Below the pieces are notes generated by a model. The model was not told the origin of the DNA and did no database searches. It was given only the letters and a program-made list of their open reading frames with translations. A stretch of DNA of 64,000 nt from Hypoxylon rubiginosum (lineage: Eukaryota > Ascomycota > Sordariomycetes > Xylariales > Hypoxylaceae): positions 1,612,001-1,676,000 of the forward strand of contig CADCXA010000025.1 in assembly GCA_902806565.1 (NCBI GenBank). The letters run 5' to 3'. Shown one piece after another: positions 1 through 10,892 of this stretch (positions within the stretch are counted from its first letter, which is position 1; each line of letters opens with the position of its first letter). The position numbers and the translations under genes are program-made.

Positions 1-699
1 TCCGGTTGAGGATGGACTTGCGGATGCGGCTCATCTGGTCGAAGGTGTCGAGGTCGACGAGGGGCTCGATGCCCTTCTCGCGGGCGAGGGCGCGGGCGCT
101 CTCGTTGTAGCCGCGGCGCAGCAGGTAGTCGACGAGGAGGCGGTCGAGGCGGACGCGGCTCCACCCTTCGTACTTGACGTCGTCGACGGTGTGCATGGCG
201 TACAGCTCGCCGAGGTGGCCGACGCGCGCCTGCTCGTGCCGGTGCAGCTTCTCCTCCTCCTCGGCGAAGGCCGTCAGCTTCCGCTTGACGCCCCGCATCC
301 GCGCGATCATCGAGTCCAGGCTCCGCAGCACGTCCGCCTGCGCGGTGCGGCCGTTGACGCTACTCGTGGCCGTCTCCTTCAGCGCGTTCTTGACGTACGT
401 CGCATCCTTCTCCAGCTCGAAGTGCGCCGACCGGAAGTTCTTTCGTAGCAGCTCGGTCGGTAGCCGGAGTAGCGGTTGGTCCTATGAACAAGGCAAGACG
501 GAAGTTATAGATTAGTTTGGGGGTTCTATATATATGCTGGGTAGCTTGAGGGTGGTATAGCATGAGCTCCGGGCGGGTGATGCCGATGCCATTGCGGTGT
601 AGATTTGACAGAGCACGGAGCAGAGAGGGAGGGAACTAGGAAACTCACAAGGAGCAGGTGGTTTTCGTGGTCCAGCTTGCTAGCTGCAGTATCCCCCAT
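1..699 (-). CDS. FYV10: GID/CTLH E3 ubiquitin ligase subunit Fyv10 (Gid9/MAEA), 5' part only
   Basis: Subunit of the GID/CTLH ubiquitin ligase, which in yeast degrades gluconeogenic enzymes when glucose returns. Exons are 699-649 and 481-1, and the gene runs off the left edge. The first exon encodes [18 protein letters not shown] 167-nt phase-0 intron (donor GTGAGT, acceptor CATAG) joins it to [20 protein letters not shown], the characteristic fungal Fyv10 N-terminus. A basic/acidic coiled-coil segment follows (about 75-110), then a LisH motif (about 127-155, containing [20 protein letters not shown]) and the beginning of the CTLH domain. The RING-like C-terminus lies outside the window. 177 codons are visible out of roughly 400 usual for the family. 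The last 400 bases are very GC-rich. The identification rests on the N-terminal block plus the LisH and is confident. Confidence 0.88.
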
Positions 700-3600
700 C
701 TTCAGATATCAAAAAATCTTCAGTCCGATGCGGTTCTGACGGGGGATTATTGGATGTTGCTATTCTTGTTCGATAATGATGTTGGGCCCTTGGAAGGTTC
801 AAGGTTGGTTTCGGCGTAGAGTCGGCACTAATGGGACATCTACGTACCCGCAGACCCGTCGGAAAGCTACATATGTACTTGGCCGATGTAGGAAGGTGGG
901 GGTGGCGCTTTGATCCACTACGGGCCGGCTTCCCCAGAGGATGAGGGATTAGAGAGTTTGACTCCTATTGGGTCCCCACGATAGGATATGAGAAGCGCTG
1001 TAGTGGCTCCCTAACTCCGTATGAGGAGGCCTAGCACTAACTTACCTAAGCACTTCGTCCTTTTTTCAAACCTCCTATTAACATCATGTAAACTCTCACG
1101 TAAGAATAGACGGAATTGTGTTGAGGTAACATTGAGAATTTAATGATATCTCTTGGCTTCTCAAGCACTTGTACTGGCAGGTTTTGGCGAGAGACCGAGG
1201 TTTGGTTAAGCTCTATCACAGACATGAGAATATTAGATGTTGGTTACTAAGGGGTACCTAAGATATGTTAGTTATGTTGGTTAAGTTAGTTAATACGTGC
1301 TAACAAGCTGAGCTTCCCTGCCTGATTGATACATGTATCGTACGTTCTGACGTTTTAAAAGGAACTTCAAATGACACGTAATAATTGAATCCCCAGACGA
1401 GCAGACGACGTATCTATTTCCACGGTTCTACTTATACACACAAGGTAAGTAACTCGTCTGTGCGTAGCCATCTGTATGGGTGTACGTAACCATTCTCCCG
1501 TCTCCCGTCTCCCGTCTCCCGTCTCCCGTCCTACGACATATCTGCTTACTACTGCTTGTATAAGATAAACTTGTTCTATAAATATATCGCAATGATCTGA
1601 GATGTTTCGCTGTATGATGTATGCTGTACTATACTAGCTGCGTGACCCGTCCTTCGGCCGGGAAAAGGGGGGGGATTTCACCGAGCTTCCTTTACGCCAC
1701 ATATGAGTCTGAGCTTTTAAAGGCTCTGATTGGCTAGCCACACCTCGACGCACGTCCTTTGAATTCTTCGTAGAATCAATTAATCTTTTCCACCACCTCT
1801 TAAAAAGATTAATAATTAATATGGTCTGATAGAACTCGTTTTGCGTGATCTTTCTATCCTATTTGCATTATTCCTAGACCTGGAGCGATAGAACCGCAAA
1901 GGAAAAGGTCGAAAAGTGCGGGGCGATTCTAAGTGTCTGATTGGCCAGTGAAATTGTGGCAGTACTAATGAAATAAAGAGAAGTTGATATGTAAGTAATT
2001 ATCCCCTGTCGGGGAGCTAAGCTCATTGCTCATAGATACGAAGTATATTAACATGATATAGATTGTGGCGCCTAGTCTATTCCGTGCTTGCTGCGGAGGC
2101 GGATACTCCCGAGTGGTCTCCCCTTGGATGTTCACAAATTGCCTAGTGCAACTTATGCAGCACACACATCCGGTGTTGGTCACAGGAACAGCGAGCGAGA
2201 GTAGGGGGCTCACGGGACTTTGGCACTAACACCAAAACCAACATAGCAGCTGTTGGCTAACCGCTTTCACAAAGGGGGAGGAGAAGCAGGTGAATCTTGG
2301 CGAGGTCACTTGACCTGCTTGTTTTTAAGACATGATATCTCGATCCTTACTTACATACCTCCTATCCACCTACATGTGTGTATTATACATGTATGTCTAG
2401 AACTGGTGGGTAGGATACCTTGGTTAGATAGGAGGCATGGGATAAAGATATGGATATGGATATGGGGTTGTGGATGGGTATGTATGTAGGCAGGCATGTA
2501 TGGGTTTGGCATGCAGCTGTGCAGCTGTGATGTTAAACAAACTCATTTGCCGAGCCGGAAATCAGTGTATCTGCAGGTATTGGAGATCGACGCAGCATAT
2601 AGTCTCGAAAATCCATCCCGTCAAGTTTTGCATATGTCGCTGAATCGGTCCTGATGAAACAAATCTCGCTCTGATACCCGTCCGGCTCGTGACAACCCAA
2701 AATAACCGTCAAATCGTAAAAGGGGGTTCCTGAGGCCTTTGGCCCCCTCATTGGCGCTTCGCTGCCTAGCTAGCAGAATATTCTATCAATGATTTCCTTT
2801 GTCAGATTCGTCAGATTTCATATATACCTAGGTAGATTTGCGTTCATATAAGACATAGATTCTTCTTATTTTCTCTTCTTTCTGTGTCTTCCAATTCCGT
2901 ATTGAGCTGTTTTCATAGTATTATTTAATAGATTAGGTAGCATGATGGATTTGATGAAGGGAATGGGCCAGAGCTAGACAACCGTACGGAATATGGAGCG
3001 AGGAAATGTACAAAACGCGGGACTCAGAACCTTGCGTTGGACCGCGTGGGTGGCAGGCAGAGATGTGTACCGTGTTGCTGCGTGTGGGGGCAGATGTGGC
3101 AGTGATTGGCCGGCAATCAGGAACTCCCAGTCGTTTATGTTGGTGCGTCCGACATGGGATAGAAAAGAAAAAGAGTCAGTGGAAAAGTCAGGAAGTCAGT
3201 CCTCCGGCGCCCGCCCGCTCCATCCTCCATGTTTCCATCTTAAAAGGGAGAGGGACCTTAGGGGATGGATGTGGATGTTAAAGTTGTGATTTGAGGGATT
3301 CCAACTGGGCTGACTGCCTTAGGTAGGTAGACAAGACTGGCAACTACAATCAACTAAGCATAACAGGTAAAAATTAGCAACTATTAGCAGCACTAGCAAC
3401 CTCTAGCTACCTCCTAGGTAACTTGCAACCACAACCACCTGAACCGCCTAACCTGCCTACCTGCCTACCTGCCAGGCCTTGCCCAAGCACCCAAGCACCC
3501 AAGTTCAAGTACCTATCTCTTCCCACTCTCCCAGCTTCTTCTAACCAAAAACCCAAAATGTGGACCGTGCGTCCGGGGGGTCATATGGTCTGAGCATGCC

Positions 3601-4747
3601 ACCTTCAATTCTCCTACCTCTCTAACTCCTCGACCGTGCATCTCTTATTAATTTCTCTTGTGAAGCCCAAGTTCTTCTCTTTTTATCATTGAATCGAACC
3701 TGCACCACGTCAAAGTCATAAACCCCGAAATCCCCTCGCGTTTTGCCTCGCCGGTATTTCCAAGTGTTGATTCGGTGGTCTTCCCTGGCCCGTACTTTGA
3801 TATTCCCACAAAATCACGCCCATTCGAGGCTATTCTACTCGAAAGCACGTGAAGTCACTTGACGCTGGACGATCCAAGCACTGCGCGTAGCTCCAGCATA
3901 GCACTGCACGAGACCTGGCACATGATTTCCGGTATGTCATTCCGTCCCTTTTCCCATTCCCATTTACTATCGTGTATCAAAAAATGCCGGAGCCGCCATC
4001 GCCATCGTCATCGCCCATCCCCTTACGAGCCTAGGCCTAGGTGACGATATCGCGAAAGCGCATCGCAATTCGCAATTCCTAACAGAGCGCCGCCAATTTT
4101 TTCGCGTCTCCTTTCTCCTGCATCTTATCGCATCCTATCGCATTCTATTACAGCCAAATGCCGAAACATCTACCTACCTAGGTAGATACAGAGGACAACG
4201 AAAACAGCGTCGCCTGCAGATCCCATGTGTAAATTGACGGGAGGGCCATTCATGCCACGGCACCCGATGCGTCCTTGTTCGCCTGCAGCCATCCTAGTTG
4301 CGAGGAAAAGCCTCTGGTCAAGCCACTGATCTTGAGGGGTACGACCTTCACTCACGCCCTCACTCATCATCAATGGCAACAACCTGTCCATTTTACAGTA
4401 ACCTCGGGTTTCGCATTTCGCATCTCAACGCCCTCTTCATTGATGAGCCCAGGCATACTCCGCACACTCATTACTTCTTCCGCTTGGAAAGGCCCTTGCA
4501 AATGACGCGTCAACTAGGCGCATTTGATGCCTGGCGATCGATCGCATTAACGATGGCGGCGGCGGCGGCGATGCATCTCCATTTTTACACTTGATGCCTA
4601 TGGGCCACACATGCTAATGTTGACAGGATCATTGCGATAATATTAGATCTAGTTGTGCGCCTTACGTACAGGTTGCATCTGGGCTGGGGTTTGCATTCAG
4701 TGCCGTCAACTGTCAATTGACTGTGACGCCTATCGAAGCCAGCAACT
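700..4747. other. 4-kb spacer between FYV10 and CBF1
   Basis: No ORF here has protein-like composition or recognisable motifs. It is the divergent promoter region of FYV10 and CBF1. It contains a 7-bp minisatellite (1494-1530), two copies of TACCTAGGTA (2825-2834, 4175-4184), related CTACCTGCC/AGGTAGGT runs at 3320-3480, a CACGTG E-box at 3846-3851, and a GGC triplet run near 4556. The last 400 bases before 4748 may be CBF1 leader. Confidence 0.6.
1494..1530. repeat. 7-bp minisatellite (TCTCCCG)5
   Basis: Five perfect tandem copies of TCTCCCG (1494-1528) plus a partial copy. Intergenic. Confidence 0.95.
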
Positions 4748-5796
4748 ATGGACTCCAACGGCTACTCCCATGAGGCGCTCCTCGAGCCTCTAACTCATAT
4801 CAATCGAGAGCATCTAGCTGCCATGGCTGATGCGGCTGTTGCGGATCAGAATGACTACAATCCGTCATCTCCGTCAAGTCCTGGTCAGAAGCGAAAGCGC
4901 GGCGCACCTGACTCCCCCGATCTACGACGTGCTAAGCGTGTCGCTCCTCCTGCTACTATGTCAACCACGCCAGACGCAGCGTACGTTGAGTCTGCTGTCG
5001 AAGCTGCGCAGGCGGCGGCGGCACAGGCAGCACAGGCAGCAGCACAAGCGGCAACCAATGCCGACTTCACAGCTCTTCAACAGGCCACAGTTGATCATCA
5101 TGATCCTTCCGAGCATGCTAACGCTTCTAGCACTGCTGCTGCTGCTCTGGGAACCATGTATCCCACCATTCACGTTCCCCAACCTACCGAGGAGACATTT
5201 GCAGCACAGACTACTGAAGTGGACCACCATCAAGATCCGACATTTGGCCATCACGACATGATGCATCCTGACGGTCTCCCCGACGCAAACAGTCTCGGAC
5301 AACATGCAGTCCAAAATGGTGTCAGACCTACTCAGCCTTATGCGACCACTCCAACCTCAAACTCTAAGCCAGCTGTAGGCTCGGAGGAATGGCATAAGAT
5401 GCGCAAAGATAATCATAAAGAGGGTAAGTGGTATTTTTGGCACATTTAAAGGTTCGTACTAATTTTGCTGAAGTTGAGCGCCGCCGCCGTGAGACTATTA
5501 ATGAGGGAATTAATGAACTTGCCAAGATCGTCCCTGGATGTGAGAAGAACAAGGGATCGATACTACAACGTGCGGTAATCTTCATCACTCAACTAAAGGA
5601 GAACGAAGCCCAGAACATCGAGAAGTGGACGTTGGAGAAGCTTCTCACGGAGCAAGCTATTCAAGAGCTTAGTGCTTCTAACGACAAACTTAAGCAGGAG
5701 TGCGAGAGAGCCTATCGAGAGCTAGGAATATGGAAGCAGGTAGCCCAGAACGCAGGACTCCAGCCACCTCAGTCCAAAGAGGAGACATCGTCTTGA
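4748..5796 (+). CDS. CBF1: Centromere-binding factor 1-like bHLH-Zip transcription factor
   Basis: Binds CACGTG E-boxes. In yeasts it works at centromeres and in sulfur/methionine gene control. Exons are 4748-5423 and 5474-5796, with a 50-nt intron (GTAAGT, branch TACTAAT, acceptor GAAG). The join restores HKEVERRRRETINEGINELA. The protein is 332 aa. Residues 1-215 are a disordered activation-like region with an Ala/Gln tract (about 80-100) and Asp/His-rich stretches. The basic region and helix-loop-helix span about 217-275, with the His-Glu-Arg contacts of E-box binders intact. The segment NIEKWTLEKLLTEQAIQEL and the coiled coil to about 320 match the Cbf1 signature rather than USF or Myc. 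The ATG at 4748 follows in-frame with no longer upstream option. A CACGTG about 900 bp upstream would allow autoregulation, which is inference. Confidence 0.93.
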
Positions 5797-8179
5797 TGAG
5801 CTCGGCGATGCAGACAGAGTCGATGCTCTTTTTACTTGATGTTGATCCCTTCTATACCCTACCGATTTCTATTCTCCCTGCTGCATCGATTCTTCTTCAG
5901 CATCAGCTCCATTATGGTACTCGTGGAGTATCATGTGGTATGTGGGCCTTGCTGCTACCCATACCTGTCGGTACCTGGGATGGGTACCCAGGCACTTTGC
6001 ATTTGTTTTAATCCACCAGCGTCAGTGTTGGTAGATACTTGGTTCGAGGACTTGGGAATTAGTCGGACAGACTAAAGGGCGGCATAGGCGTTGGAGGTAA
6101 CAAGATGGCTTAGTTCACCTCAACTGCAGAGGTCAAGACCAGACAGCGTCACTCAAGAATACAAGCCTTGGGCAAAGTGCGAAATATATTTCCTTCTACA
6201 TGCGATTGTGAATGCTGGACGTCTTGGCATGTTGTAGCATGCATCGGCAATGTTGCATCATGCATATGCAGGTTGTCATAGGTCCTTTCAAACCACAAAG
6301 GCCAAATGGCCTCTGATGACTCTCACGGCATTATAATATTTATATACCTAATACACAAGCAGAGACAGTATACAAGTAACACCCCGAAGGGTGTCTACCT
6401 AAGTACTTGCAACAGGGAGTCTGCATGTCTGCCTTGCAGATGGATGATCCCTTTAAATACCTAGGTACATGGGCAGGGGCAGATAATTAGCCAACTTGGG
6501 ATGGGTTCCTGGTGAATATTATAACTATAGCGCTGTGAAGATCTCATCCCTCCGGGTTGCCAAGAGACCTGGGGATAGAGAGCATCTGGAAGCATGCAGC
6601 CCAGTCCACCAAGACGCAGGCCCAGATAATCTAATCAGCCTTGGTTGACAGGCCACGGGCTGCACGGGCTGGGTGATTGGTGCCAGGCGTGGTGCCAGGT
6701 AGTGTGTAATCCCCAATACAATGCAAGGACAGCTGCAGGCTGTATGGAAAGCGGCAGACTGCGAGTGTGTGCCCCTATGGCATGGCATTTATTGTTTTCG
6801 GGGATAGATGCCGACTGTGAGTGAGTGAGTGAGGCATTACGCATTTTCCACGAATGTCTTGCCTCGGCAAGGTGAAAGGTAAAAGGGGGGACCTATAGGG
6901 GATTATGGTATGCGGAAAAAGAGACGAACTACTGCTGCCGGTTCCCGCTTAGTAGTAGGTCAGACATTCCGCATGAGACTTTATACTGCTGTGGAATAGT
7001 GATACCCATAGATACTCCTTTGTAAGTACCTGCTTAGCTTAACCTACTCATGCAGTCATGGTATTATATCGCTGGTTCTAGAAGGTCAGATATAGATCAA
7101 GCTCTATGATTCTTTGTTTCGTGACTCTGGGTGTCTGAGATATTGTTTCTGGTTTATGCCCAACTTTCATGTTATTATGTAAATGCTACCCAGGAGGTCA
7201 GATATTGGATCTTCTACCGGCTGAAGATGCCCAAATTGTCCCGTCTTGCTCTTACTCTTGCGGACCTAAGTAATAAAGCCGTCTCTGCCGCTTGCGTAGG
7301 ATTGGGATGTGGGATTTAGCTCCGAGAGCATCTCTCGGGCCTCTCTTTTCCCTCGGCTTTTAACATAGGAACACTGTACACATATCATAGTAGAGTGCTA
7401 TATGCTAAAGAATTAGGCAGGCTTCTGGGCAACACAGAGCATTTAGGCCCACATGTGGCGTTTGACTCTCCTTACTATAGGCGCTAAAAGTTTTGGGTCT
7501 TAGGTGGGATGTACCCCTGTAAGATGGCACGGACAATTCACACAAGTTCACACAGGGGCAGAGGGGGCACTTAGGTACGTTAGCGGCCGTGCTTTTGCAC
7601 AATAAATTTTTTTCATTTACCTAAGGCAAATCCATTGTGTTACCGGTCCATTTCTTTAACTGGCCCTCCTCTTTTCCTGACTCCCGCTTTCTTCCCAACC
7701 TTCAAACTTTCCCAACTTCTTTTTCCCTCTTCGTCACCTTTGAACACAAACAATCACCGCCACTACAGCAAAGCGTGAACACTCGCACAGAAAACATCTA
7801 TTCATTTTCACGGCACCTGATAACAGGATTCCATTTGCTGTGCCCGCTGCGTTCTGCCCTGTGTCTATTTAACGCAGTCTTCTGCTTCCAAACCCCTCCT
7901 AAATAATACCTATCCGCTTACCTGTCCCTTACGCCGCTGACAGACCTTGACGACCACCCTCTGCGGCCTCAGGTCTGCTTGCGCTCTACTTCTTGCTATC
8001 TCAAGCCCAGGAACAAACAAAACCCTACACATAACAGGGTACAGAACACACAGTTGTTTATGTATCAGCACGACAAGACCGCTGTGTTTAAACACCTACC
8101 CCCTTTGACGCTGCAGTCATTTCGCATACCGCGAAAGCCTTGTAGCCCTAATATCAGCTCTGTTGGTTGAGACCGATCC
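5797..8179. other. Spacer between CBF1 and eIF5
   Basis: No convincing coding region. It holds the CBF1 3' UTR, one TACCTAGGTA palindrome (6458-6467), and from about 7620 a pyrimidine-rich C/T stretch typical of the promoter and leader of a highly expressed fungal gene. Confidence 0.55.
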
Positions 8180-8269
8180 ATGATAGCATCGCCCGAGTTA
8201 ATGCCTTCCTACGACGGCAACTTCTATCCAGTCTTCCCTATGTCCACTAGGAACAGTCCTCATTATTGA
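8180..8269 (+). promoter_or_regulatory. Upstream ORF 1 of eIF5 (29 codons)
   Basis: ATG at 8180 opens a 29-codon ORF ending TGA at 8267-8269 (peptide begins MIASPELMPSYDG). The start context is weak, with T at -3 and A at +4. Whether it lies in the mature leader depends on the transcription start and on any leader intron, which cannot be seen here. Confidence 0.5.
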
Positions 8270-8397
8270 GATCCTCACCGGCCCGATCCTCTCCTACTCT
8301 TCATTCGCCAATACCTACGAATGACTATCTAGTCCTCTCGTCACCTCCCCTAAGGAATTCTAACACACCGACCGAGAAACAACATTCTCGTAGCTTT

Positions 8398-8466
8398 ATG
8401 CTTCAGCTCCAGCTCCAGCTCCAGCTCCAACTCCAACTTCCGCTTCGACAGCCTAATCCAATATAA
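8398..8466 (+). promoter_or_regulatory. Upstream ORF 2 of eIF5, (Leu-Gln)n peptide encoded by a CAGCTC repeat
   Basis: ATG at 8398 opens a 22-codon ORF ending TAA at 8464-8466, ten bases before the eIF5 ATG. Its codons run through four CAGCTC repeats (8404-8427) and two CAACT(C/T) variants, giving an LQLQLQ... peptide then PLRQPNPI. It starts in weak context (T at -3, C at +4). Confidence 0.55.
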
Positions 8467-8476
8467 CACCGCAAAT

Positions 8477-9842
8477 ATGGCGCTCGTTAACGTTCGTCGT
8501 GATGTCACCGATGCCTTCTATCGCTACAAGATGGAAAAGATCATGACCAAGATCGAAGGCAAAGGTAACGGTATCAAAACTGTCGTCGTCAATTTGAGCA
8601 GCGTTGCTGCCTCTCTTGCCCGCCCCGGATCCTATGTCATCAAGTACTTTGGTTTCGAACTTGGTGCCCAGACCAACATCGATCCCCCTGATGACCGATG
8701 GATTATCAATGGTGCCCATGACTCTGCCAAGCTGCAGGATCACCTTGATGGCTTCATCAACAAGTTCGTTCTCTGCAAGAAATGCAAGAACCCCGAGACA
8801 GATGTTGTCATCAAGGACGGCCACATCGTTCTTGACTGCAAGGCTTGCGGTCAACGCACCGATGTGGACCTCCGCCTGAAGCTTAGCGGCTTCATTCTCA
8901 AGAACCAGCCCAGAAAAGGCGGCAAGAAGGACAAGGCTGAACGCAAGGCCGCTCGCAAGGCCAAGCAGCAAGCCCTCCAGAACGGCGGCAAGGAGAACGG
9001 CCAAGGAAGTGGTGGTGAGAATTCCGAAAATGGCTCCAATGAGAACGGTTCCAAGAACAGCGATGAGGATGACGCTGGTAGCGATGACGAGTTTACTCGC
9101 AAGATCAATGCCGCCGCTCAGGTTATCGATGCCCCGGCCGAAGTCAAAGACGACGACTGGGCTGTCGACATGTCTGAGAAGGCTGTCAAGGCTCGTCAAA
9201 GCCAGCTACCTAGCGAATTCCGCCTGAAGCTTGTTCTCGGCGGTGCCGACGACGAGGACGAAGATGGAGAGGGCGGTGGTCACACCGCCTATGACACCCT
9301 GGGCGACTGGATCCAGGAGGAGGCTGCTAAGACTGGTAGCATTAACAAGGTCGATGATGTCCAAGTTTACGTCAAAGCGAAGGAGCTTGGAATCGAGACC
9401 AAGCACAAGACTGTCTTGGTTCTCGTCCAGACTCTATTCGATGAGAACATCGTCACTCAGATCCCTAAGCGTGCTGCGATGCTCAAGCAGGTATGTTTCT
9501 TGAGACCCCTCGTCTTTTTCATCTCCCCTTCAGCAATATACTAACTTATTCCAGATGATTACCTCTGAGCGTCACGAGAAGGCCCTCTTAGGTGGCATTG
9601 AACGTCTGCTCGCCGCCCAGGGCAAGGAACATCCCGAGTTGATGACCAGCGACAAGATCGTCAAGATCCTTCATCAGCTCTACGACAAGGACCTAGTCAA
9701 CGAGGACGTAATCCAGAAATGGGGAACCAAGGCGAGCAAGAAGTACGTTGATCTCCAGACGTCCAAGAAGATTCGCCGAGCCGCGGAGCCTTTCTTGAAG
9801 TGGCTCGAGGAGGCTGAAGAGGATGAATCCGATGAGGAGTGA
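8477..9842 (+). CDS. TIF5: Translation initiation factor eIF5 (GTPase-activating protein for eIF2)
   Basis: Stimulates GTP hydrolysis by eIF2 in the scanning 43S/48S complex and sets start-codon stringency. Exons are 8477-9490 and 9555-9842, with a 64-nt phase-0 intron (GTATGT, CTAAC, CCAG). The protein is 433 aa, normal for fungi. The eIF2B/eIF5 N-terminal fold (about 1-145) contains the catalytic-arginine region (Arg near 15) and a C4 zinc ribbon with Cys100, Cys103, Cys121 and Cys124. A Lys-rich then Asn/Gly/Ser-rich linker runs from 145 to about 200. The C-terminal W2/HEAT domain (about 280-425) ends in the acidic-aromatic box KWLEEAEEDESDEE that contacts eIF2-beta and eIF3. The start context is good (A at -3, G at +4), unlike the two uORFs upstream. 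Confidence 0.97.
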
Positions 9843-10892
9843 ACGATGGATCATGCGCGGACCCAATTTTTTTTTGTTGTTCTCGTTGCTGTTTCACAGG
9901 TCTCTTAATGTGTTGTTGTTCTGATTCTACACTTACTGATCGCCTACCCATGTCTACTTTCGATTCGACTAAAAGTTGTTACTCCGGTCTAATTATATGC
10001 TCGACTTTCGTCTACTTACGGAGACAAGGACCTGGGGATATAAGAGGATTGGCTAAGTCGTTTTTTTTGCGTTCTCGTTCTTATTCTACGACTGCCTTTT
10101 AGTTTAGCCTGCTGAGTTGTTAGGACCAATTCCACTCCGACATTGTCTTGAAAATTCGGAAACTGCTTATTGGAGGCGATTTTAACGTAAGAGCATTGCT
10201 GGTGTTCTAGCTAAGTGCGTGATAGTATCGTCCCCCTTTTCCGGTCAAATACCAACAATGAAGTCCTGTGTAATAACAACCCCTTGCGACTGGTTGAGCC
10301 GAAGGTTTCATTTCCACTCTATGGCTACCTACCTTAGATACTTGAGGTACTGACTGTCTTCTAATGCCTTATATCGTGATTTCTACATTTAATATGCTCT
10401 ACTTTCAGGATAGTTTTCTTGAATCCTTATATTTAGTTCTAGTTTCTTGATAACAGCTAGCTACGTATACGTATATTAAGTATAGTTAAAATTGAAGGAA
10501 ATTCCAAGAAACCGTTACCAGCCAATGTCGTATAATGAAACGATTTACAACCAAATGTGAAGATGAAAGTATCAAGGCAGACAGGCAGTATATTTAGTGC
10601 AACGCATGATCAAGTATAGCTAATAACGTCTGCCGGCGAGTGCGTGCCATCTGCACGTCCTAAATCTAAGCTACGTAGCTAGTTTTTCTCCCAGGTCCCA
10701 GGTAGAAACCGGAGAGTATAATGCCTTCTCAACTAAAGAATATCACTCCCCGCCTATTCGAGATCGCGGTGAGTGTACGAATGAGTACAATCACCGGACC
10801 TCTCGAAAATCCTAGGCTCTAGGGCTGTATAGGAACGTTTGTCTAGGCTACAAGCCCCAGACTGTGGAAAAGGTGAAAGAAATCATAGGTCT
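9843..10892. other. Convergent 3' region between eIF5 and the disordered-protein gene
   Basis: T-rich 3' UTR of eIF5 followed by AT-rich DNA (10380-10600). Both neighbours end here. No gene or structured element recognised. Confidence 0.6.

Noticed and set aside
8453..9199. 248-codon open frame antisense to eIF5
   Set aside because: Mirror of eIF5 codon usage; eIF5 is certain on the plus strand and the antisense product has no motifs.
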